From contig OY829660.1 of the NCBI GenBank assembly GCA_963691815.1, positions 3,212,966-3,276,965 on the forward strand: a DNA stretch of 64,000 nucleotides, read 5' to 3'. Position 1 is the first letter of the stretch. Each line of letters opens with the position of its first letter. This document shows positions 47,574 to 64,000 of the stretch, piece after piece. Position numbers and translations under genes: made by a program. The notes under the pieces were generated by a model, which saw only the letters and a list, made by a program, of their open reading frames with translations, ran no database searches and had not been told where the DNA came from. Source of the DNA: Echiichthys vipera. Taxonomy: Eukaryota; Chordata; Actinopteri; Perciformes; Trachinidae.

Positions 47574-47722
47574 ATCCGGGACCGGAAGAAGAAGATAGAC
47601 TTAAAGTGCGCAGCAGATAATCAGAGCTGACCAGAGTTTATATATGACATTAATTTATAACATAATATAAATATATATAGAGTTTATCTGCGGTTATATT
47701 AAAGTATCTGACAGCAGGACAC

Positions 47723-50583
47723 ATGAGCCGCGCTGCCGCAGAACTGAGGATCATGTTCAGCCCGGGCAGCGTGCAGCTGCTTCAGGTACACACTGTTGTT
47801 GTTGTTGTTGTTGTTATAAGTTATTATTATTATTAATAATAATAATAGCGTGCAGCTGCTTCAGGTACACACTGCTGTTGTTGTTGTTGTTGTAATTATA
47901 ATAATAATAATTATTATTATTATTACTACTATTATTATTATTAATAGCGTGCAGCTGCTTCAGGTACTCACTGTTGTTGTTGTTGTTGTTGTAATTATAA
48001 TAATAATAATAATTATTATTATTAATAGCGTGCAGCTGCTTCAGGTAAACACTGTTGTTGTTGTAATTAGTTATTATTATTATTAATAGTGCAGCTGCTT
48101 CAGGTAAACACCGCTGTTGTATTATCATTATTATTATTGTTATTTTAATAATTTATTGTTATTATAATAATAATTTACTTAAAAGGCAAAGCAAAGTGTT
48201 TCACATTTCTGTAAATTTGCCAGAGTTAGCCAGCGGGCTAATTTTCAACTGCAGTCCTGTGGCAAGATGTTAAAATAACCATAAAAGACTTAAGAGAATT
48301 AAAAAAAAAAAAACACGGACTACACAATCCCTTCTTAGAGCAGACCTTGTAGTTCTGCTGTTGTAGTCAGACCATGATTATTATTGGTCTGACTACAACA
48401 GAACTGATGGGGTTCTGATGTAGTTCTTATATGGTTCTGGTTCTGATGAGGTTCTTATGTGGTTCTGGTTCTGATGTAGTTCTGATGTGGCCTTATGTGT
48501 GTGTGTGTGTTCCAGGAGGAGACGATGGCGCAGACTCCGAGGGTCCTGGTTACCGGGGCGACTGGTCTTCTGGGTCGAGCCGTGTGCAGAGAGTTCCAGA
48601 ACAGCGGCTGGTCGGTAATCGGGACCGGATACAGGAGAGCCAGGCCCCGCCTTCTACGCTGTGACCTCACAGACGAGGACGCCGTCAGAGGACTGCTGCA
48701 CGAGTACAGGGTACTGCACACGCTACTGAACACGCTACTGCGCACGCTACTGCGCAAGTAACTGCGCACGTTACTGCACACGTTACTGCACATGATGATG
48801 GTTTATGATGTTGTTGGTTAATGTTGTTGCTTGATGTTGTTGTTGTTGGTTAATGTTGTTGACGTTGTTGATGGTTAATGTTTTGGTTGTTGTTGTTGTT
48901 GTTAAATTTGTGTGTGTGTGTGTGTGTGTGTGTGTCTCAGCCGGACGTCGTCGTCCACTGTGCAGCGGAGAGACGTCCAGATGTTGTGGAGAGACACACT
49001 GAAGCTGCCATAAGTCTCAACGTCCACGCCACAAGCATGCTCGCTAAGGAGGCGGGTAAGAGATCTGTTTTTGTTTATTAATGTTTGTGTTATTGTTCTG
49101 CCTCATTATTAACTGTATTTTACTGCTAGGGAAGGAACAAATTGTGGATCATATTTAAAAACTGATAATGATGTTTGTTTTAGACGTTGCCGGTTTATGT
49201 TGTTGTTGGTTTTTGTTGGTTGTTGTTGGCTGATGTTGACATTATTGACATTGGTCAATGTTGTTTGTCAATGTTATTGTGGGTTGATATTGACGTTGTT
49301 GGTCAATGTTGTTGTTTGTTGTCGTGTCATTGCAGCGGCCTGCGGAGCGTTCTTCGTCTTCATCAGCACCGACTACGTGTTTGATGGCAGGAACCCTCCG
49401 TACGGAGAAGACGACGCTCCCAATCCTCTCAACGTTTACGGACGAAGCAAACTGGAGGGAGAGAGAGAGACACTCCGACACTGTCCAGGTACCAGGTGTT
49501 TGTCTGTCACCTGTCTGTGTGTCTGTCACCTGTCTGTGTGTCTGTCACCTGTCTCTGTGTCTGTCACCTGTCTGTGTGTCTGTCACCTGTCTGTGTGTCT
49601 GTCACATGTCTCTGTGTCCGTCACCTGTCTCTGTGTCCGTCACCTGTCTCTGTGTCCGTCACCTGTCTCTGTGTCTGTCACCTGTCTGTGTGTCTGTCAC
49701 CTGTCTGTGCGTCTGTCACCTGTCTCTGTGTCCGTCACCTGTCTGTGTGTCTGTTACCTGTCTTTCTGTCTTACCTCCCACTTGTCTGTCCCTCAGGTGC
49801 GGCGGTGCTGCGCGTGCCTGTTCTGTTCGGGGAGGTGGAGTCGGTGACGGAGAGCGCGGTGACATCACTGTGGCTGAAGGTGCAGGAGACAGGGGACGGC
49901 TGCACGCTCGATAACGTCCTGCAGCGATTCCCCACTGACGTCCGAGACGTTGCCACTGTCTGCAGGAATCTGTCCGAGAGAGGGAGACAGGTAAGTAGCT
50001 GTTTGTCCTCTTAATCTGTCTTCCTTGGCGTCATCCCATCTCACCACGTGTCTGTCTTTCTCCCAGGACCCGTCCATCAGAGGAATCTTTCATTTCTCGG
50101 CTAAACAGCAGATGACCAAATATGAGATGGCCGTCGCCATCGCACAGGCTTTCAACCTGCCTTCCAACCACCTCATTCCTGTAAATATATCAATTATTAT
50201 ATTAATGTTTAATTATATATCTGTAAATATATCATGTTTCCCTGTTGGACAGCATAGATTCAATGGTTTTTTTGTGACTTAAATCAGAACAGTTTCATTC
50301 AGTTTGTGTCCTACATCACATTTTAATGGACACCCTGCAGCCAATCAGGATCCAGTATTCACCCAGACCATGGTATGATACACCTGTCTGTCTGTCTGTC
50401 TGTCTCCAGCTGACGGAGCAGCTGGCGTCGTCGACTCTTCGTCCAGTAAACAGTCGGTTGAACTGTTCTCGCCTGGAGCTGCTGAACCTGAGTGTGGAGC
50501 CGCGACCTTTCACCGCCGCCATCAGAGACTGTCTGTGGCCGTTCACTGAGGACAAACGCTGGAGACAGACCGTCTTTCACTGA
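47723..50583 (+). CDS. mat2b: Methionine adenosyltransferase 2 regulatory subunit beta, complete, 7 exons, 335 aa
   Basis: Coding exons are 47723-47785, 48516-48710, 48941-49055, 49336-49488, 49797-49990, 50067-50180 and 50410-50583. All junctions are GT-AG with matching phases, giving 1008 bp and 335 residues (human 334). MAT2B is the non-catalytic partner of MAT2A, which makes S-adenosylmethionine. It has an SDR/dTDP-rhamnose-reductase fold that binds NADP(H). Visible are the Rossmann glycine motif VTGATGLLG (33-41), HCAAERRPDVVE, STDYVFDG (135-142), the SDR pair Tyr159/Lys163 in VYGRSKLEGE, and MTKYEMA. The C-terminus RWRQTVFH is the tail known to insert into the MAT2A dimer. Exon 1 gives MSRAAAELRIMFSPGS, which resembles the start of the long human isoform. 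Introns are short and full of microsatellites and minisatellites, including five copies of the exon-1 donor. An internal ATG at 48525 could also serve as a start. Confidence 0.96.
47769..48118 (+). repeat. Tandem array carrying five copies of the mat2b exon-1 end and splice donor
   Basis: The block GTGCAGCTGCTTCAG|GTA, the last 15 bases of exon 1 plus donor, recurs with donors at 47786, 47865, 47964, 48045 and 48104. Copies are spaced about 59-99 bp apart and separated by (GTT)n and (TTA)n runs. The first copy is the frame-preserving exon end. Donor sequences shift from GTACAC (copies 1-2) and GTACTC (3) to GTAAAC (4-5), the last having A at +4 as in the donor consensus. Reading on from the first donor meets an in-frame TAA within 16 codons. 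Using a later donor would therefore break the V1 frame and leave only internal starts. Confidence 0.9.
48359..48400 (+). repeat. Perfect 16-bp hairpin in mat2b intron 1
   Basis: TGTTGTAGTCAGACCA at 48359-48374 is followed by a 10-nt AT-rich loop and its exact reverse complement at 48385-48400. It may be the remains of a small inverted-repeat element or a structured intron segment. No function is claimed. Confidence 0.8.
48711..48792 (+). repeat. 12-bp tandem repeat directly after the mat2b exon-2 donor
   Basis: Units of the form CACGCTACTGCG repeat about six times with substitutions, beginning right at the exon-2 splice donor (GTACTG). The intron 3' of it continues as GTT-rich sequence up to the (GT)n beside the exon-3 acceptor. 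Confidence 0.8.
49498..49770 (+). repeat. 19-bp minisatellite filling mat2b intron 4
   Basis: About 14 copies of a 19-bp unit, GTCTGTCACCTGTCTGTGT, occupy almost all of the 308-bp intron between exons 4 and 5. Because 19 is not a multiple of three, all frames stay open and give spurious Cys/Leu/Val/Ser-rich open frames. It is polypyrimidine-rich next to the exon-5 acceptor. Confidence 0.9.
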
Positions 50584-50689
50584 CACACAAGAGAGACAGG
50601 CGGCTTCAGACGGACAGGCGAGTTCAGAGAGACGGGTATATTAAAATGTTTTGTGGGTCATTTTGCCCTGAGTTCTGTCTGGTCTACAC

Positions 50690-51898
50690 TTAAAGGTTCA
50701 ATATATAGAATCTTTATTAAAAGCTTTATTTTTAGAAAACATAATAATACACCCACTGGCTTTTTGACGGGTAGAGAATGAAAGTATTGATTTTCCATAA
50801 AAATGTATATATTTAGTCTGAGTTCATATTTAAAAAAACATTTTTTTGACAGGTTTGGCAATTACTTTTTGTCCTGTTCTGTTTCCATGGTAGCAGCCAA
50901 TAGCCTTGGGCGTTGCTGGTTGTTGTTGTTGTTGGGTGCAGCTACTTCGGAGCCTCAGGGTGTCCTTCCGCACCACGCCCCGGGCTTTAGGGTACTTGTC
51001 CCCCCCTCCCTCTACCCCCGCTTGCCAGCCCGTTTGTACTCACACTACCTGGGCCTCGGCAAATGCTTCTTGCTGTCCATACGTCATCACGCCGTAACAC
51101 GTCACACGCATTGATGACGTCATGACGATGCGTCGCTTTGTTTCCAAATCTTTCCACAGACCTCGGAGTTTTTGTGCGTCTTGTCGACTGTTTTTGAATC
51201 TTTTCATCGACCAAATCTGCAGTTAACACTCCACCTCCACATCACACCAACGTGAACCTTTCACCGCCATTGTTGTTGTTGTGAAATGTCCGCGCATGGT
51301 CCGTCCTTCTATTTTCTATGTCCGAACAGGCGCACAGAAAGGAGATCAGAACCGCCGTAGGCCCTCATGCTCGTACTCGTACACGTGCGCACGCTTGTGC
51401 TCATACATGTGCAAACGCGCTCTACAAAAGCCCACCTCTCTCAGACGGGCCGTAGACGGCCAGCTGGCCGCAGTTATGCGCAGAGCGGTTGCACTCACAC
51501 TGGTCAAACGCACTAGGCTTGACCCGAAAAACCGTTTTTGGCCTGGTGCTGAAGGACAGTGTGAGTGCGCCCTCAGTGAAGGGGGCGTTATTTGTCCTAT
51601 CATGGGCAAAACCCAGAGTCAATATAGGCCAAGCATTCACTCCTTGATCGCTAACATCACCTCCATATTTACTTAGCTGTAAACGGCTAACGCTAACTTG
51701 CTAATGCTTGTTTTTATGGTGTGAGTTGCCGGAGGGGACGGGTTCAAACCGGTTCAAACTGACTTTGGTCTCCTGTAGGCTTCTGGGCCGGGTCTGACCA
51801 ACCTGGCAACAAGACTGCTGGAATTCTTTTTTGTTGCCACGATGATCTTGAGACACTAGATGGCGGTGTTCTCCTCATTCTCTATATTCAACCTTTAA
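50690..51898. mobile_element. TTAA-flanked MITE split by a Harbinger-like insertion
   Basis: The left end TTAAAGGTTCAATATATAGAA and the right end TTCTCTATATTCAACCTTTAA are inverted repeats with two differences, each including TTAA. The MITE itself is ~590 bp; a 615-bp Harbinger-like element makes up the rest. It begins 107 bp after the mat2b stop codon and may contribute 3' UTR or a polyadenylation signal. Confidence 0.75.
50958..51572 (-). mobile_element. Harbinger-like element nested in a TTAA MITE
   Basis: 615 bp, TCA on both sides. About 13 bases of the left terminal repeat are deleted (CAGGGTGTCC). It lies inside the MITE at 50690-51898, less than 400 bp after the mat2b stop codon. Confidence 0.9.
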
Positions 51899-52383
51899 TT
51901 ATAGTATTAATCAACTGTATATAAATATATAAATGTTATAATTCTAATAATTATTCCATTATAAATGTACATAAATGTATAAGTGTTATAATAATATTAT
52001 TAATGTATTTAAATATAAAGTGGGAATGAATGTCATTATTTAACATAAATACTGCTGATTTATCTTTCAAAATAAAAGTATGTCAGTCTCAAACGTTAAG
52101 AAAAGACGGATGTACAGTGTCCAGTCCTTAGTTCTACTGTAGTTGATGTCCGTGACTGTCCGCTCTTTACATTAAACGTCTAAAACGCTGAATTAGAATC
52201 TGAGTTCTTATTTGATTTTGTTCATTGATGAAGAGTTCAGACTCACCCGTTACCGCTGGTGCAGAACTCAACCCTCTGACATTTAACATTTTCATGTCCG
52301 TCTCCACTGAGCTGCCTCACTGTTGTCGATTTCATATTCAATAATCAACCTTAAGATCCCAGTCGATGATAATACGGGTTAAA
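51899..52383. other. Intergenic between mat2b and the crat-like gene
   Basis: AT-rich unique sequence. TCAAAATAAAAGTATG near 52068 could act as a polyadenylation signal but is far from mat2b. Confidence 0.5.
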
Positions 52384-53443
<1,060 letters not shown>

Positions 53444-53800
53444 TTGACTTCAGAATAAAATCAGCTGTTCCTTTGATTTGAGTTCAGAATAAAAGCATCT
53501 GTTCCTGGAGGACTCCACTCCTAGTCGTGCATGGTAACACAAAGAATTCACCATGGTTGGAAAGATGCTTTCAAAAGAGCTCCAGGATAAAGTTGTGGAT
53601 AGGCAGAAGTTAGGAGAAGCATATAAACAGATTTCAAAGGCTTTAACTCTCCCTCTGAGGACCGTTCACAGTGTTGTCCAGAAGTGAAGGCATATGGATC
53701 CACCCAGACCTGGCCTAGATCGGGCCGCCCCTCCAAACTGGATGACCGAGCCAGTAGCTACCGAGAGGCCCATGGTGACCTTGGAGGAGTCTCAAGTCTT
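53444..53800 (+). pseudogene. Tc1-like transposase N-terminal relic
   Basis: From the ATG at 53553 a frame gives MVGKMLSKELQDKVVDRQKL, then GEAYKQISKAL and RTVHSVVQK, resembling the first helix-turn-helix of Tc1-like transposases. It meets a stop at 53686. The next frame continues with KAYGSTQTWPRSGRPSKLDD, the typical GRP linker. A single missing base therefore explains the break. The DDE catalytic part is absent. Confidence 0.75.
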
Positions 53801-53869
53801 AAAGGCAGAGGTTGGTCGATCTGTGCATGTGACAACAATTTCACAAGTTCCACATGTTTGGCAGGGTGG

Positions 53870-54420
53870 AGAGAAAGGAGCCTCAGATAGTTAAGGCAGC
53901 ACAGAAGATCATCAGCAGCTCCCATCCTGCATCTGTCCCGTTTAACCTGCTGCCCCCAGGGAGGTGCTCCAGATGCATCAGCACAAAGACAAACAGACTC
54001 AAGAACAGTTTCTTTCACTAAGCCATAACCGCCCTCCCAAAGTGGATGAGCCAGGAAAAGATTGATCTGAACTCACACATGCACTGTCTTCATAGCCAAA
54101 CCCCTGTTCCTCCGACCTCCCCTTTATCCCACTCTGCAATTTGTTGTGGTATGTTGTGGTATGTGGACGACGCTGTAGGTCCTCCAGTACCTGGACTCCT
54201 AATGGTACCTCCTCCAGGATCCTGTTTGTGGACTTGAGCTCCATCTTCTTTAACATCACCCCCGAGCGGGCTGCAGGACAAACTGTCCCAACCAGCAGCA
54301 CCGGTTCCCCTCACGGCTGTGTCCTTTCCCCCCGTTTTTTTGTCCCTGAACACCGAAAGCTGCAGTCCCCAGTCCAGCCCCTGAAGGCAACACGTGAAAG
54401 ACAAATGTACTTTACAACAA
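53870..54420 (+). mobile_element. Rex1-like LINE fragments
   Basis: IVKAAQKIISSSHPASVPFN and KTNRLKNSFF are C-terminal pieces. Further on, SRILFVDLSSIFFNITPERA and STGSPHGCVLSPRFF correspond to RT-domain motifs, so the segments are out of the usual order and broken by stops. Confidence 0.7.
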
Positions 54421-54431
54421 ACAACAAACAG

Positions 54432-54866
54432 CCTCAGGTCTCTGTGTTCAGTTAATGTCTCTGTGTTCAGTTAATGTGTCTGTGTTTAGTTAATGTGTCT
54501 GTGTTTAGTTAATGTGTCTGTGTTTAGTTAATGTGTCTGTGTTTAGTTAATGTCTCTGTGTTCAGTTAATGTGTCTGTGTTCAGTTAATGTCTCTGTGTT
54601 TAGTTAATGTCTCTGTGTTTAGTTAATGTCTCTGTGTTCAGTTAATGTCTCTGTGTTTAGTTAATGTCTCTGTGTTTAGTTAATGTCTCTGTGTTTAGTT
54701 AATGTCTCTGTGTTCAGTTAATGTCTCTGTGTTTAGTTAATGTCTCTGTGTTTAGTTAATGTCTCTGTGTTTAGTTAATGTCTCTGTGTTTAGTTAATGT
54801 CTCTGTGTTCAGTTAATGTCTCTGTGTTTAGTTAATGGCTCTGTGTTTAGTTAATGTCTCTGTTCA
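54432..54866 (+). repeat. 19-bp minisatellite, ~22 copies
   Basis: The unit TCTCTGTGTTTAGTTAATG (T or C at the FTT/TTC position) repeats about 22 times. Its right end is the insertion point of the L2-like LINE, and similar TCTTTGTTCAG sequence resumes at ~56320. Confidence 0.95.
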
Positions 54867-54869
54867 GAG

Positions 54870-56310
54870 GGTCGGGGTGTCAATGGCAAAGACTCCGTCC
54901 CCCAGGGTGTGATATTTGGTTTTGGGGATGGGGGGTGAGAAGGTTGGCATCATCAAAGCGGAGGCACAGAGCGGGGGAGTGGCGTGGAGGAGATCTGTCA
55001 GGTACAGGTGGTGAGGAGGATCTTGAAGTTTGTACGTTGTTGCATGGGAAGCCAGTGAAATTCACGGAGGATGGGAGTGATGTGGGCTCTGGAGGGGGAC
55101 CGAGTGAGCAGTCGGCAGTCGAGTTTTGTACGTATTGCAGTTTTTGAAGTGAAGTGGAGGGGATGCCATAAAGGATGCTGTTGCAGTAGTCGAGTCTGGA
55201 GGTGATGAAGGCGTGGATAGTGCGATAGTAGGAGTGTTTCGGCAGGTGAGGATGAGGGCGTGGGGCGAAGGTGTGCAGTGCTGCGGGGGTGAAAGAAAGA
55301 AGTTTTGGTGACAGAGAGAGAGTGTGGGCTCCATGATGATGCCTAGGTTTCTGACCAGGGGGGGAGGGAGTAACAGAATGACCATCGATGCAGAGGGAGA
55401 AGTTCTGGGAGGTGGGGAGGATGGATTTTGGGCCGAAGAGGATGATTTCCGTTTTATTGCTGTTGAGTTTCAGGAAGTTGTGGTTCATCCAGGTTTTGAT
55501 GTCGGTTAAGTCAGAGAGAATGGCGGGAGGAATGGCTTTGGTGGTGCTGTTCAGCTGGGAATCGTCGGCATTAAAGGTTAAAATAAAGACCATGGAGGTG
55601 GGCGATGTGACCTAGTGGGAGCATGTACAGAATCAAGAGGACTGGGCCAAGCACTGAGCCCTGAGGGACTCCGTGTGAGACAGCAATTTCCCAGCTTTCT
55701 GCAATTTCCCAGCTTGAGATCAATAAAGTATTTCTGTTTTACTCTATTCTATTATATGTGGGATTTGTGGTTGTTGATGGAGATGAAGTGGAATCTCTCA
55801 GACAGGAAGGAGGCGACCCTGGAGAGGACGGAGTAAATGATGCCAATGGATTGCGTGCGGCTGAGGAGGATGGAGTGATTGACGGCGTCAAAGGCAGCGC
55901 TGAGGAGGAGGAGAATGGCGAGGGAGCCGAAGTCAGAGGAGAGTAAGAGGCCGTTGGTGACTTTGATTCGAGCTGTTTCAGTGCTGCGGTGGGTTCAGAA
56001 GCCAGATTGGATTGTTTCGTACAGGTTATTGGAGAGGAGGTATTGCTTGAGTTATATTGAGACTGCTCTTTCCAGGAGTTTTGAGAGGAATGGGAGGTTG
56101 GAGATGGGTCGGAAGTTGTCAGGGTCGTTAGAATCAAGGCCAGGTTTTTTGAGGAGCGGGCCGATGGCAGCAGGCTTAAGAGGTGGGGTGACGGTGGTAA
56201 GGGAGGAGTAATGGTGTCTGTGATGAGTGAGGCGAGAGAGGTGAAGCAGGCTTTGACGACGTCCCAAGGCCGGGGGTCCGGGGGGGAGGTGGATGATTTC
56301 ATGGCGGAGA
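54870..56310 (-). mobile_element. L2-like LINE, reverse transcriptase relic
   Basis: Minus-strand frames give RT segments in order: PLLKKPGLDSNDPDNFRPIS with NLPFLSKLLERAV, then FNADDSQLNSTTKAIPPAIL, then DIKTWMNHNFLKLNSNKTEI, then AFITSRLDYCNSILYGIPS. The catalytic box is NADD rather than the usual YADD, and frames are broken. A ~70-bp Rex1-like tail (GAGATCAATAAAGTATTTCT) is inserted at about 55685-55755. The copy ends ~120 bp before crat-like exon 1. Confidence 0.85.
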
Positions 56311-56431
56311 GGATGACTCTTTGTTCAGTCGATGCCTCGGGTCTCTTTGTTCAGAGGTCAGGTGTCTGAGAGACGGCAGGAGTCCTCCTCAGATCATCGT
56401 CAAAGGTGTTCAGTTTGTCTCTGAAGACAAG

Positions 56432-62993
<6,562 letters not shown>

Positions 62994-63258
62994 GTGAGAG
63001 CAGCTTTATGTGACAACTATGAAAACATGACGTGATTTCATTTCCATCTCCTGCTGTATGAACATCTACCTCCACGTTCAATTCAAATACACACACTACA
63101 GTAAACATGTGACCTGAGAGATCTAAAGCCAGATGTGATGATACTGACACGGACAACCCTATCATCAGTATCAACGTCAGCATTTCTGCACCAAATATCT
63201 TTCCTCTTTTGGAAGGGACTATCTTTGAGTTCCTGCCATCTTCCACTTGTCCATCTAA

Positions 63259-63818
63259 GGGCGCACTCACACTGTCCTTCCGTACCGCACCCTGGGCCCG
63301 TTTGTACTCACGCTACCTGGGCCTCGCGCTTCTTGCTGTCCGTACGTCATCACGCTGTAACACGTCACACGCATTGATGACGTCATGGCGATGCGTGGCT
63401 TTGTTTTCCAAATCTTTCCGTAGACCTCGTTTTTGTGCGTCTTGTCGACTGTTTTTGAATCTTTTCATCGACCAAATCTGCAGTAAACACTCCACCTCCA
63501 CATCACACCAACGTGAACCTTTCACCGCCATTGTTGTTGTTGTTAAATGTCCGCGCATGGTCCCTCCTTCTATTTTCTATGTCCCAACAGGCGCACATAC
63601 GCTACCGCCGTAGGGCTCGTGCTCATACACGTGCGCACGCTCGTGCTCGTACATGTGCAAACGCACTCTACAAAAGCCCACCTCTCTCAGACGGGCCGTG
63701 GACGACCAGCTGGCCGCAGTTATGCGCGGAGCGGGTGCACTCACACTGGTCAAACGCACTAGGCTTTAGCTGAAAAAACGGTTTTGGCCCGGTGCGGAAG
63801 GACAGTGTGAGTGCGCCC
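63259..63818 (-). mobile_element. Harbinger-like element in a crat-like intron
   Basis: 560 bp, TAA on both sides, intact ends. The relic is on the minus strand, with TGACGTCA near 63378. It starts 265 bp after crat-like exon 9. Confidence 0.9.
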
Positions 63819-64000
63819 TAAGGACATTTTCTGATCTTGCCCTATTGTCAGTGTGGCCTTAATGATGTTTACTTAAACATATAACCGGGCGCCTCCTGCA
63901 ACCGGTGTGTTGTGCAACATCCTGTTTTTGCAACCCAAGTTCTGTTGATCCGTTCTTGGCTGTTCTCAACGTTCTGGTACGTTCTGTGACCTTGAAACAT

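Noticed and set aside
49197..50014. 170-216-codon plus-strand frames across mat2b exons 4-5
   Set aside because: They read through the 19-bp minisatellite in intron 4 and join exon pieces in the wrong frames. The spliced model is better supported.
63209..63613. 134-codon and similar open frames in Harbinger-like copies (also 18877, 17549, 27430)
   Set aside because: These frames run antisense to or across the decayed Myb/SANT relic and terminal repeats. They recur in most copies because they are parts of the element.

Overview
This window looks like teleost fish nuclear DNA. It has vertebrate split genes with GT-AG introns, very long (GT)n arrays, fish-type non-LTR retrotransposons (Rex1-like, Rex3/RTE-like and L2-like), tRNA-derived SINEs and many small DNA transposons. 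No bacterial, organellar or viral gene organisation was seen. Most long open frames in the window are read-through of simple repeats or transposon relics. Coding exons make up only about 2.8 kb.

Three genes are supported. (1) On the minus strand, about 2.3-20.1 kb holds the N-terminal part of a type II classical cadherin. Its three exons encode the signal peptide, the prodomain with a furin-type site, mature EC1 starting GWVW, and the start of EC2. It runs out of the window at the left edge, and its ~14.9 kb intron is full of mobile elements. (2) On the plus strand, 47.4-50.6 kb holds a complete mat2b, the regulatory beta subunit of methionine adenosyltransferase 2. It has seven exons and 335 residues, plus an alternative first exon that matches the two-isoform layout known in mammals. 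(3) On the plus strand, 56.4-63.0 kb holds the first nine coding exons (~399 residues) of a carnitine O-acetyltransferase-like gene. The catalytic histidine is present, and the gene continues past the right edge.

Layout: 1-20 kb is the cadherin 5' half with interspersed repeats. 20-47 kb is gene-poor and packed with elements: Harbinger-like elements, Rex LINEs, SINE pairs, a foldback element, minisatellites and (GT)n/(AT)n arrays. 47-51 kb is mat2b. 51-56 kb is intergenic, with a 278-bp (GT)n, a Tc1-like relic, Rex1 fragments, a 19-bp minisatellite and an L2-like LINE. 56-64 kb is the crat-like gene, with several large tandem repeats in its introns.

The most distinctive feature is one family of ~0.5-0.6 kb elements, with about 15 copies or fragments. 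Its ends read GGGCGCACTCACACTG, the target-site duplications are TNA, and the body holds a Myb/SANT-like coding relic. Every copy that retains the relevant junction has the same frame break, so the family spread after the frame was lost. Many copies carry the CRE palindrome TGACGTCA. The second notable feature is in mat2b intron 1, where the end of exon 1 and its splice donor are repeated five times in tandem. The three genes show no evident joint pathway.
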